Part shown: one piece after another, positions 46,866-56,954 of the stretch
How positions within the stretch are numbered: the stretch's first letter is position 1
How the letters are laid out: each line of letters begins with the position of its first letter
Assembly (NCBI GenBank): GCA_013396635.1
Contig: WBMW01005475.1
Location: 434,001-498,000 of the forward strand
From: Penelope pileata
Taxonomy: Eukaryota > Chordata > Aves > Galliformes > Cracidae
Direction of reading: 5' to 3'
DNA length: 64,000 nt
The notes under the pieces: generated by a model
What the model saw: only the letters and a program-made list of their open reading frames with translations
The model's database searches: none
What the model was told of the DNA's origin: nothing
Program-made: the position numbers and the translations under genes

Positions 46866-46890
46866 GGGGAGAAGGGATGGGGATCTGGGG
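46866..46890 (+). other. Predicted G-quadruplex motif
   Basis: Four runs of 3-4 G separated by loops of 4, 2 and 4 bases fit the canonical G3+N1-7 pattern. Confidence 0.5.
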
Positions 46891-48179
46891 AGGTGGTTCT
46901 GGTTTTGTCCAGCCTCCCCCAGCCTTCCCACCTACCTGAATCCCTTATGAGCTAAGAACAAGCTCAAAGGTTTTCAGCTGAAAAGGGCTTTCCACATGGA
47001 AGTTCCAAAAAGAAAAAACTTTCTCTAAAATTTTTGTCTTTCCCCCCACAGCTGGGGGAGATTTTTGGGGGCTCCATTCGGTGCTGTGCAGGGTAGATAG
47101 CAGAGGGAGAAATGGCTTGGGAGGTGGAGTGCCTCCATCTGCCTCCTGTGGAGGCTCTCTGGATGTGTCCCTGTGATTAAAAGCGATGTTCAGGGCAATC
47201 ACGGAAGCGCCCGGGGGCTGTGGCTGGGATCTGTCACACTGAGTGTGGGACCTACACAGGACAAGAAGCAGAGTGGTGGCAGAGGAGTGCAAATGAGGTG
47301 AAGAAGGGAAGAAAGGGCAGACTCTAGCTCTTCCCCTTTTCTGAGGGCTGTAATGCAGCTGTGGATGGATGCACCCATCCTCAAGGCGCTTCGGTCCTGT
47401 CTGGTGTCGGCGTTTCCAGTCCCAAATATTCCCCAAACTCAACCAACAATTTCAGTCCTAGAGGACATTGAAATAAAACGTGGCTGGCAGCGCTCTGATG
47501 CTTTAAGTGAAATAGAGAGTGGTGGTTTGGAGGTGTAAATAAATGGCTTGGGGAAGCTTTCAGCCCACTTGTGTACACAGAGGTCAAGCAGAGTCTTCAG
47601 CATAAACGAAGAAGCAAAGGTGATTTATCCATTAAAACCCATTTGCCTACAAGGGGCCTGTGTTCCTGCAGAAAGGATGCTCTGAGCTCCCTGCCCCATC
47701 CAGCCCACATCACAGCTCCCTTTGATGCCTTCAGCTGCTGCGTTCTGCCTACAGCTATGGGAAGGATGCTGCAGGTGGGCAGCACCACCCTGCACCCAGC
47801 CCGGGGCTCTGCCAGAGGGCACAAGCTCCTTGCTGTGCCCGTGCTGGATGTTCCAGGTGTGCACGGGGTTGGTGCCAGCTTGGACAAGGGGGTGTTGTGC
47901 ACCAGGTTCTTGCTCCCTTTGGCAGCACTGGAGGGAGCTGCGGTGGCTTTTGGGCAGGGTGAGACAGCCGAGCAACCAGCTTGGGGCTGCTGGGGGCTGT
48001 GGGTCAGAGCGAGCATCTCTGGGCTCTGTGGGGTCATCTCTCCCTCCTGCAGCAGGGGTATGGCACCTGGGGGAGCTTGGAGCTGTGTCCCATGGGGATG
48101 GGTGTCCCCATGGCACTCCCCAGCGTTCAGCATGCGCTGTGCCCAGAGCTTTGGCATCAGCTTATTTCTCATTAGAGCG

Positions 48180-48190
48180 GGGGGGGGGGG
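48180..48190. repeat. Poly-G tract
   Basis: Eleven consecutive G followed by AAAA; length is prone to sequencing error. Confidence 0.85.
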
Positions 48191-48592
48191 AAAAGGCTTT
48201 ACTGGCTCCCTTTGGGGAGAAGAGGATCCTTCTGTGCCTCCCAAGAGCAGCAGCAGTGCTGTGTGAGCTGCTGCCAATGCACACACGCACCTGGATCCCA
48301 GCTCACCACGGGTAAATGCGTGTAAAGGGCAACGGAGTGGGGGCTGAGAGTCAGGAAAGCACGCCAGCACCCGCTCATCTTTCTTATTCTGCAACACTTC
48401 TGTATACAAGCTATTTATTTTTCATTTTGCTTTTATTCTTCTGCTCTGAAACAAGCGCTGGTAGCAACAGAACAAACAAACAGGCTGTGCTGGGACTGCC
48501 TCTGACAGCTCTGATCGCAGCGGAGCTGCACGGCACAGGGCTTGCTGCAGCGTGAGTGCCTCCTGCTCAGCTCCCTGTGTGGTTGGCTTTGC

Positions 48593-48614
48593 TTTTTTTT
48601 TTTTTTTTTTTTTT
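48593..48614. repeat. Poly-T tract
   Basis: Twenty-two consecutive T, the longest homopolymer in the window, followed by AAATTTGAAAATTTTT. No retroposon body is recognised beside it. Confidence 0.9.
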
Positions 48615-49342
48615 AAATTTGAAAATTTTTGGCTAATTTTTTGACGGGGAGAAAATATGCAAAGAATTCAGGAGGAGAACTTGCCTGTGGTACCAGGGCA
48701 GGCGTTTAAATAGGGCGTGGGCAGATGCTCGCCACAGAAGCAGCAGTGGGAGCTTGAGCCATCGGTGTCCCTGCTGGGCTGCGTGCCCCCAGCAAACAGG
48801 GGCTGCATTCAGCTCTGAGCACCTCTGCAGAGGGGTCAGTGCTCCAGCAGAGTCAGCACTGCTGCCAACAGGACTCAGCAGAGTCAGCCCTGCAGCATCC
48901 CCCAACAGGACTCAGCTGGGGAGATGGTGACACTCTCTTGGAGGTGATGTTGCCACCGGTGTGTCAGGTCCCCTGGGAAAGCTGCTGGAGCTCTTCGTGC
49001 TTCTGGTTTGGACCTGAGGGTGTTTTCCAGCTCCGTCCCCCAGCAGGCAGCGTGGACCAGCTGCTGCTGCTCTGTAAGTGCTCGGAGTCGCTGGGCTGTG
49101 GGTTTGAGCAATCGCTGCTGTGTTGTGAAACGGGCTCTGCAGAAGCAGCTCTCCGGCTTCGGCTGGCTCCACCCATGGTGTCAGGGGAAGCTGTTGCTGA
49201 GAGCTGCTGTTGGCTTGCTGGGACAGCTGGTTGCTGGGTTTTGGAAGAAATTTGCCTGTCTTTTCTCTCTGGTGACTCTCTAGTGAGGCAGCACCGACTG
49301 GACGGCTGCAGGTGAGCTCTGAGACCTTAGCCAGGAACAGCC

Positions 49343-49391
49343 AGGTGATCCTTGATGTCCCTCCCAACCTAAGCTGTTCTGTGATTGTATG
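49343..49391 (+). mobile_element. CR1 LINE 3'-end fragment
   Basis: AGGTGATCCTTGATGTCCCT, then CCCAACCTAAGCTGTTCTGT and GATTGTATG, is a CR1 3' tail (GATCC...GGTCCCTTCCAACC...TTCTATGATT family) of about 49 bp. It lies some 340 bp upstream of another CR1 end in the same orientation. The two have different tail variants, so they are separate insertions rather than one element. Confidence 0.8.
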
Positions 49392-49725
49392 GCACTTCTC
49401 CCTGCTACCCTCTCCAGGAGTCTCCCAGGCAGTCCTGTCATTGCCAGGAGCTGGGTTCATCTCTCTGGTCCTGCAGCTCATCCCTCCTTAGCCATGCTTC
49501 CCCCCTTAGCAAACAACAGCCCAAGAAATGCATTTCCAGGCAGTCCTGCAAGGGCAGAAGCTCTGCTGAGGATGGCAAGCTTAGTGATTAGCAGGACCAT
49601 GGCTTGCCCAAAATATTGTCATAGGGCTCATGACAGCCTTTGAGAAAACAAATCACGTGTGCTCTTGTTTTCCCTGGAGGACAGCACGGTTGGCTTGCTT
49701 AAAGTTTGCTTAAAGCAGTCGCGGT
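49392..49725. other. Spacer between two CR1 ends
   Basis: Unique sequence with no gene. A direct repeat GCTTAAAG occurs at about 49696 and 49708. Confidence 0.6.
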
Positions 49726-49794
49726 GGTGATGGGTTGATGGTTGGACTGGACGGTCGTAGAGGTCTTTTCCAAGCTTAATGATTCCATGGTTCG
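49726..49794 (+). mobile_element. CR1 LINE 3'-end fragment
   Basis: GGGTTGATGGTTGGACTGGA, then GGTCTTTTCCAAGCTTAATG and ATTCCATGGTTC, follows the CR1 3' tail order of the TTGATGGTTGGACT...AGGTCTTTTCCAACCTTAATGATTC subtype. It is diverged at several sites and lacks clean terminal 8-bp repeats. Confidence 0.88.
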
Positions 49795-52264
49795 TGGACT
49801 TCTGCTACGCTTCAGCAGGGCACCCCTTGTTGTGTTGATTCCTCCCAGGCTCAGGGCTCTGCCTGGAGGTGAGCTCTCCCTGCAGCCTCCCTCTTCCTGC
49901 CATCCCAGGGTGGATGGGCCGTGGGCAGAGCGCGGAGCTGTGCTGCAATTTGGTGCCCCTCCAACCTGACTGGTATGGTTGGTACCGAGCGAACAGTTAA
50001 AGAAGGAAGGGCCAAGGGAATACAGGCTGGCTTTCTCTGTTACTATTTATATTTCTCTTTTACTGTGTGGTCTGCTCATTCTGAAATTACAGTGTTTTCT
50101 TTCCCTCTTACCCTGATTTAGGGGAAAGGTTTGAGCTCCTTTAGATTGGCTCGGATCATCAATGGGAAAAATGAGGAGGTTTCTTAGGAATACTGTGTTC
50201 CCTCCTCGCTCCCTGCCAGTTGGCATCTCTGCAACATCTCCACTGCTGCATACTTTGGGGATGCAGTGAGATTTCTCCTGTTCTTTGAGGTTTGCTGCTA
50301 TTTGCTTGAATTTCAGTGAGCTGCTCTGCACAAACACACACGGATTTAATTGGGAGCAGCTAACGCCGAGATGAACTGTCTCTGGTTCTGTTTTCTTGGT
50401 CTCCTCTGTGTTTGCTTGGGAAGTCACAGGCTCTGCTTTGGGTTTGCAGCAATCCTTTCAGATAAGGTTAGACATGTTTTGTCTCTGACTTGCAGCAAAC
50501 AAAACCCTTTGCACTTCTATTTGCGTTCTGCAAGCTTCCCGAGCCCGGCGGAGCCCTCCAGTGCTGCAGTTTGATCTTTTTCCCTCTTAATTTCCTGCTC
50601 CAGCTGTTGCTGTGAGCTCTGCTCCTGGGCTCCCAGCTGTGCTCAGCAGCGCTGGGTCTGGTTCTGGCTGCACTGTGATGGGGCAGATGCTCGAGTGGTG
50701 TTTTCCTCCTGGCACACATGCCAGCATCTCCCCCATATTCCCTGGGGTGGTCCTGCAGCTCGTTTCTGTGACCCCAAAGGGCAGCAGCCTCAGGGCTGCG
50801 TTGACGTGGGTGGGTTTGGGGAGCTGACCCACTCCGTGTACCATTATTGCTTCCAGAGCCTGGGGGAAAACCGAGCTCTTCCTATGGCAAGTCGCCTGGC
50901 AAAGGGGTGCAGCCTCAAGCTCGTGCTGTGCTGATGTTTCCTCTGGGACAAGTCACTTGGATCGTTCCAGTGCTTGTTTCCTTGGATCAGCTTGAGGCTG
51001 TCTCTGGTAGAGATGCAGCACAAGCTCCAGGAAACGAAATGCTACCAACAGATGCTGCACAGTAGGTGTCTTCAAAGCCTTCAGCCTCCTCTGCTATCCG
51101 CTCACACCATCCAGACCCCAGCCACAATCAGAAAAGGGCGGAGGGAGGGAGCGTGTTTCCATAAGGAAGTGAATTATTGGATCCAGAGCACGCTCGAGCA
51201 TGGATCTGGCTCTGGAAGAACAGATTCCATGGGATGGCCCTTCAGGAAGCCTTAAGGATTAATTGAAACTTTGATTGGCTTTGAGCTCTTTTTTTGGCTT
51301 AGGTTTCTTGCCTGGAGAATACTGATTTGAGAATTCATCACTGCTTCATGTGGGGGCGGTGAGGACTGACAACGGGGTACCTGAACGCAAGAAGATGGTG
51401 ATCATGCTTTGCATTTGAATGGGAAATCAGCTTGTTTCCTTTCTCTAGCCCGTCCGTGATGCATGGCTGCTCTGGGTTTTCCCTGTGAGGGGTGAGACAC
51501 TCAATGTGTCTCGCTGATGGAAAGCAGGAGGTGGGATGACATCATCCCGACCTGCCTTCCCACTGCGGAAATTCAATCGGGCTTAACAGAAGGAAACCTC
51601 TCCTTGTTTTTTTTTCTTGATTTAATTTTTATTCCTGTTTGCACAGAACCCTATTCTTTTTCAGAATGGGCAAAATGTGAAAACAGATTGGGGAGTGATA
51701 AAGGTCACTGCCACTTATTCTTCAGCTTTCTTTCCTCTCCGTTCAGCTGCATCCTTTCTGAATTGCATCCTTTCTCCTCTGTGTCATTGGTTAGAAACAG
51801 AACCTTCTCCAAATCATATTTATCACTTTTATTGAAGCTGACTGCATCCGCTGAGCCTAAAAACAATCCTTGTGAAGAAGATTCTTGGTGGAACCTTGGT
51901 TCCTGTGAGCCAGCCCCTCTGAGATCTTGGCTCACGGATGGAAGATGACTGTAAATAGCTGATAAACAAAATTCTTCTTGAAGTTCCTGTATCTCAGGGA
52001 TGAAGGGCTCTGTCTAGGGTCAGTGAGAGTGCACTCGAGGAAAGCTATGTGGAATGGTGTTCGTTAAAGGTCGTACCAAAGAACGGGCAATTTTAACTTA
52101 GATATTTTCAGAATACCAGATGTAGATTGTACAGTAAGCTACTGCTAATTATACAAAGAAAAGTGCAGCAGAGAACTTGTAGATGTTCGTGGGACTTCCC
52201 TGATTTTATCAATATTGATGTTTTACAAGGAAAAAAATATACAGCTCCCCAATGGAATCAGTTG
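49795..52264. other. Unique non-coding DNA
   Basis: No gene is recognised; open frames are at most about 143 codons. The plus frame 50350-50574 begins with a hydrophobic leader-like stretch but has no other support. No CpG cluster is seen. Confidence 0.55.
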
Positions 52265-52345
52265 GTTGGCGGCCCAGCCCATGGCAGGGGTGGGAACTGG
52301 ATGATCTTTGAGGTCTCTTCCAACCCAACCATTCTGTGATTCTGG
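52265..52345 (+). mobile_element. CR1 LINE 3'-end fragment
   Basis: The sequence contains CCCAGCCCATGGCAGGGG, then GGGAACTGGATGATCTTTGA, then GGTCTCTTCCAACCCAACC and ATTCTGTGATTCTGG. It is the best-preserved CR1 tail in the window and the closest to the common chicken CR1 3' consensus. About 80 bp remain after 5' truncation. Confidence 0.95.
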
Positions 52346-55300
52346 AATCTTCTGTTGGAAGGCTTTAGGTTTGCTTGTTCAAAGGGTGTCCATGAACTCT
52401 CCCCATAACATTACCGAGTCTGATACATGGCTGAGGAAAACTTCTCCCTCCTGTCATCTGCCCTTCGTTTCTTTGGTTTTCTTCTCTTTGTGTCTACGAC
52501 CTTGGTGCTGCCACCTATGTATTAATGTATTATTTTATTTTAAGATCTTTTGTTCTCACATCACCAATTAGCTCACAATTCAAGTCTGAACTGAGTGAAT
52601 CTGGAAGCAGGCTCACGTTTTCTCCCATTTAGCAAGTTCCCCACCAAGCCTGGATCTGCCCATGGATGGGGGGATCCAGTTTCTTTACATACAGTGTCTT
52701 GACCGTGTGCCAGCAGAAGGACCTCACAGTTTGGGTCAATGATATTTATAGCTAAAAGGTACCTAAGAAAAAAACTTTTGCACGCTTTCCAGAGATCTCT
52801 TTTCTACTATGAAGTCAACTGCCTGAAGAGCAGCAGGGCTATAAAATGTCTGCTGCTGTAGCCCCATGACAGACCTCCCTGCCTTGTAACAGGACCTTTT
52901 CATACAATCACTCAAATTTAGCAGGCTTGTGGTCACCGTGGTTTTTGCCTGGAGGACACATGAACCGTTGTTTGAAGGTAAAAAGGGTACTGGTGGTAAA
53001 TGGTGCTGTTCTTTCCTACGCCTTGCTGAATTCCCTGCACAGGCAGGACTCTGTCTTTCCTTGGGGCTTCTTGTAAAGCATCACATGGCTGAGCCTCCTG
53101 TGGTCGGGAACGTGTGTGTGAGCACTGATGGTCTGGGTGAGCTCGGAGCAGCCCTTCAGAAAATGCAAAGCTCTGGAGCCCCATGGACACCAGCAGGGCA
53201 GGAGCTGGTGCTGGGTGCAGACCCCCAGCACTGTGCTGCTGTTTGCTTGCATGTCCTCATAAAGCTTGAGCTAAAAGCTTGCATGTGTGCTGCGTGATGC
53301 TGACATTTATACTGCACCCCACACGCAAGCATCGCGGCCCTGAAGCGCTTTCAGATCACAGCTCTTGGTTTTCCCAATGCAATGGGCTCGGTTTCATGTG
53401 CTCTGTGTGTGTGCATGGGGAAATAAACCCAGAGCTGAGTGCCAGGGGCTGCGGTGTTGCAGACGCTGCAGCACGAGGCTGGGGGTGGCTGGGGCTGGGG
53501 TCAGTGCTCTAAGACTCTTGAGCCTGGGAAATGCCCGCATCCCAAATCCGTGCGGTGCGGGGAGCTTCTCTGTGCTTCCAGACTGGATAAAGTTCCTCAG
53601 AATACCTTTCTTAGAGTGTTTTCTAATTTCCTGGATTCCCAGAGAGGGGTAGAGGTTTACAAGCTCAGAAGTAAATGGGTTTTCTAACCTCAGAAAAATG
53701 TCAGCCTTCAGTTGCAGTGCTGACCATAAAAGATGTTCAGGGCGTGGGTCATTTTTTTTCAAAACTGTCTGCTCATCCTAACAAGCTGTGACCAAATAAA
53801 AACGTCTATCTTTGAACCCTAAACACACATCTTGTGCAGAACCAAGCAGGGAGATGTGTTGCTGCTCTTTTCTTCTAGCTGTTATATCTGTGCTGAGCTC
53901 CCAGCTGTTGCTGGAGCATCTTTGGTCTCCATAGGTCTGAGAGGGAACAGTGCAGGACCAGAAGGGTGGCTTCAGGTGCACTTGGCCAGAGCTGACAATT
54001 TAGGATGAGATGAATTTTAGGGGTTATTTGGTGTAGAAGGGGAAGAATTAGGAAGAAAAACTGTTCTGCTCTTCATGCTCAGGTTTGATTTGTGTTGTGA
54101 ACAAAACTTGCTCTGCACGTTGTCTGTGTTTATATCTGTAGTGAACCCCACTGCAAGGAGAATGCAAACTTCTGGACTCAACTTTGTGAGCACTGTTAGG
54201 TACCTGGCATAGCAGAAATACACTGAGTACCAAATATCACAGCGTATGACTGTCAGTCAGTGCACAGTGTAAGTTGTTCTCGTGTGTCAGTCCCAGTGAT
54301 GCTTTCAGATTTTCTTTGGATGAGGTTTTTTTTCTGCTGGAAGTAGTTGAAGTTTTGCAGCATGAGGTCTTACTGCTGCCATCCATCCATTGGGCAGCTG
54401 TCAATGATGCCAGTCCTATTACACACAGATATTTAGATTAAATTTAATTGTAATTTTAATGTCTTTGCCTTTATGCTGTGGTAGATGCATGTTAAGATGA
54501 AGTAAATTTCTCCTTTGTGCTTTGTAGGATTTTGGTTATCTTTTTTAAAATGGGAAAGAAAAATCCCTTTAGTCAAACTTTCAAACTTTAACTCACCCAA
54601 GGGACAACTGATTTCTTGACATGGGGATTTAGTGTGCCTGAGAGTTGTGCTGAAGCTTCCAATTTCCTGCTTTTAGTTGCTGGGAGAGCACTAAGCTTTG
54701 GAGTTGGTAGGGGAAAGGTGGAACCGAGGAGATGACATAGTGAAGATCTCAGCTTTTCTGTGAGCATCGGGATCTTCTGTGCTCTTGTGAAAATGAGGTG
54801 TTTTCTGATGTCATCTGTGCTGTCATCAGGTCCTAACAGCTGAGCAGTGCTAGTGAATTGTGTATGAATTAAGGGGAAAACGTGAGCTTTCTGCTCTTTG
54901 GTGTGTGGCTCTCCTTATCTTCCTGCCTGTGTGCAGGAGCATGGAAGGGGGAAATCCCCCTCTAGTGAGGGCCAGAGGGTGGGCAGTGGAGCTGCAGGCT
55001 CCATCCTCAGCCATGGGCACATCATTCACCCTTCCCGTACTGCTTTTCCTCCCACCAAATGCAGGTGATGAATGAATGCTGGCTTTTGGGTGCAGAGCTT
55101 ATACCTGTTGTCACCCACTAGAAAGTCACTAGCAGCACATACAGATGTGGAAAAAAAAAAAAAAAGACAAAACAAGGGGGGAAAAAACCATGCCTCCTCT
55201 CACCCAGCTCAGATTTAATCTCCTTTCATCAGAACATCCTCTTCAGCAGCTGAGCCCTCTCCTGAGAGCAGTTCCACACCCCCTCTCCTTCCTGCAAGGA

Positions 55301-55557
55301 GAGCGTTCTCTCTGCAGATGGCAATTGTTTGCTTTGTGGTTAGGGATGTATGGAGCAGTTTAGAGAGGAGGAAAAAAAAAATCTTCAACCTTTCCTTTTT
55401 TAGGTTTAGTGGGAGTAATCACTGTGTCCATTCATCTTGGGTGTTCAGCAAACCCATGCAGGGCTGCGGTGGGCTGCGGGCTCCCATCAGCTGGGACCAG
55501 AGCATGGGTGGAGGTTGGGGTGGTGCCTTCAAGGACAGCGCTTTCAGTTGGGCTTTT
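52346..55557. other. Unique non-coding DNA
   Basis: No gene, CR1 end or CpG cluster is recognised. Open frames are at most 122 codons. An A15 tract lies at 55151-55165. Confidence 0.55.
55151..55165. repeat. Poly-A tract
   Basis: Fifteen consecutive A inside a purine-rich stretch that continues with GGGGGGAAAAAA. No retroposon body is recognisable. Confidence 0.85.
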
Positions 55558-55576
55558 GGGGGTGGGAAAGGGCAGG
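55558..55576 (+). other. Predicted G-quadruplex motif
   Basis: Four runs of 3-5 G with loops of 1, 3 and 2 bases, followed by further G runs to about 55594. Confidence 0.5.
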
Positions 55577-55594
55577 GTGATGTGGGTGGTGGGG

Positions 55595-56089
55595 TGCATT
55601 AAGGGCTCCCAAACTCCATAACCAAGATGTCTGTTTTGTGACAAAAGAACAGCATAACACTTTATCAGAGCTCCTTTTGGGGTCTATTTTTTGATTGGGG
55701 TCTGTCTGTTGCCCCGTGTTTTGGTTGTGTAGCCACATGCTTGGCCCAGCTGAACATCACTGAGCATCCCCCAGGCTGTGTGCCAGCAGCAGCAAGCTGT
55801 GAGCCTGGCTGTCCTCTCCTCTGCTCACACCTCCAGCAGTGTGAAGGGACATGGGCTGCAGCTGCCGTGCCACAGTTCTCTTTCACAGCCTTTGGGGATG
55901 TCCTGTGCCTCTCCTGTAAGACAGGAGAACACTTAGCAGCCAGGGAGTGTTTGGAGGATAACACATCAATGACCACGCCATGGGTTTTATAGATGCTAAA
56001 GTTCAGGATGCTCTCAGCTGTGTGCTGGAGAGGATTTGGATGGGGTGAAAGTAGGGAGGGGTGTTGGTGCCACTGGGGACCCTCCAGTG
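55595..56089. other. Unique non-coding DNA within a long minus-strand open frame
   Basis: A minus-strand frame of 245 codons spans 55665-56402, but plus-strand frames are open through the same DNA and I recognise no domain, so I do not call a gene. Confidence 0.45.
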
Positions 56090-56240
56090 ATGACGCATCT
56101 TCCTGTAGCCGAGGCTGGAGGGAGCTGAGTGGGCAGCGGGAGCGGTGCCGGGGCTGCAGCTGGCTCCGCATCCCCCTGCCTGCGTCAGCCGACGGCGCGC
56201 GGTCCTCACCCGGAGCAGGGATGCTGTAACGGGGAGCGTG
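56090..56240. promoter_or_regulatory. Short CpG cluster
   Basis: I count about 15 CpG in 150 bp, including GACGGCGCGCGG near 56190, in GC-rich sequence; the flanks have few CpG. It is too short for a classical CpG island. A promoter fragment, an enhancer or a young unmutated patch are all possible. Confidence 0.35.
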
Positions 56241-56638
56241 GGCTGGGTGCTGCCCTGGGGTCTGCAGCTGGAAGCAAGGCTGCATCCCTGGGAAGGAGAA
56301 CCCCATGGGGCCCCATTGCCTGGAGGCAAATGCAGGGAAGCACTGAGCTGTAGGGGCACTGACCTCCAAGCGAGGGTCTTCCATGGCTTCGCTGCCACCC
56401 ACACAGCAGCTGGAAGCCTGGCTCTGAGCTCAGCGAGGTCAGAGCGAGCCCCACGCACCCCAGGATCTGCCCTGTCCATGCCTCCATCCCACCCCCTGCT
56501 CCCAAAGGGATGGGAGGGAGAGCTCAGCAGGACCCAGCCCTCTTCCTATCAGCCCATGGGATCTGCGAGCCCGTTCCTGGAGGGAGCAGCGATGAGGGGG
56601 AGTTGGGATGGTTCTGGCAGCTTGCTGGCTGGGTGTTT
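56241..56638. other. GC-rich non-coding DNA
   Basis: Stop-poor, with frames up to 179 codons (56145-56684 plus) open on both strands. No domain is recognised. Confidence 0.5.
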
Positions 56639-56677
56639 TGTGTGTGTGTGTGTTTTGGGGGTTTGTTTGTTTGTTTG
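56639..56677. repeat. TG and GTTT microsatellites
   Basis: A (TG)n run at 56639-56653 is followed by a G run and then a (GTTT)n run to about 56677. Confidence 0.85.
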
Positions 56678-56928
56678 GTCTTAATGGGTTTTCTGTGTTT
56701 CCAGCTGGAGCCGTGCCTGGCGGTTGTGGGGGTGTTTGTGTTTGGGGGAGCTGTGGAATCAAAGGGTCTTTTTGTGCTCTTCGCCCTTGCCGTGAAATGC
56801 AAACGTGTGCATGCTTTGCAACTCTAGCTGAAGGTTTACAAAGCAAAAAAGAAAGTGCCCCTGATTTGCTGTTTGTTTCTTTAGAAATATGCATTTATTT
56901 GTTGCTGTACTGAAGTGTACTCTGATTT

Positions 56929-56954
56929 TATATATATATGTATATATATATATT
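56929..56954. repeat. TA microsatellite
   Basis: An alternating TA run interrupted by one G (TATATATATGTATATATATA), with 3' extension to about 56954. Confidence 0.9.

Larger units (their letters stand above)
46895..49342. other. GC-rich non-coding DNA with homopolymers
   Basis: The longest frames of the window lie here: minus 47597-48409 (270 codons), with plus 47571-48266 (231) and 47722-48315 (197) through the same DNA. Simultaneous openness on both strands, the lack of any domain and the biased composition argue against coding. There is a G11 run at 48180-48190, a T22 run at 48593-48614, and a small degenerate repeat at 48845-48915 in which CAGCAGAGTCAGC and CCAACAGGACTCAGC each occur twice. 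Confidence 0.5.

Noticed and set aside
47597..48409. 270-codon minus-strand open frame as a protein-coding gene
   Set aside because: Plus-strand frames are open through the same DNA, no domain or splice structure is recognisable, and the composition is stop-poor.
55665..56402. 245-codon minus-strand open frame as a gene
   Set aside because: Competing open plus-strand frames, GC-rich sequence and no recognisable domain.
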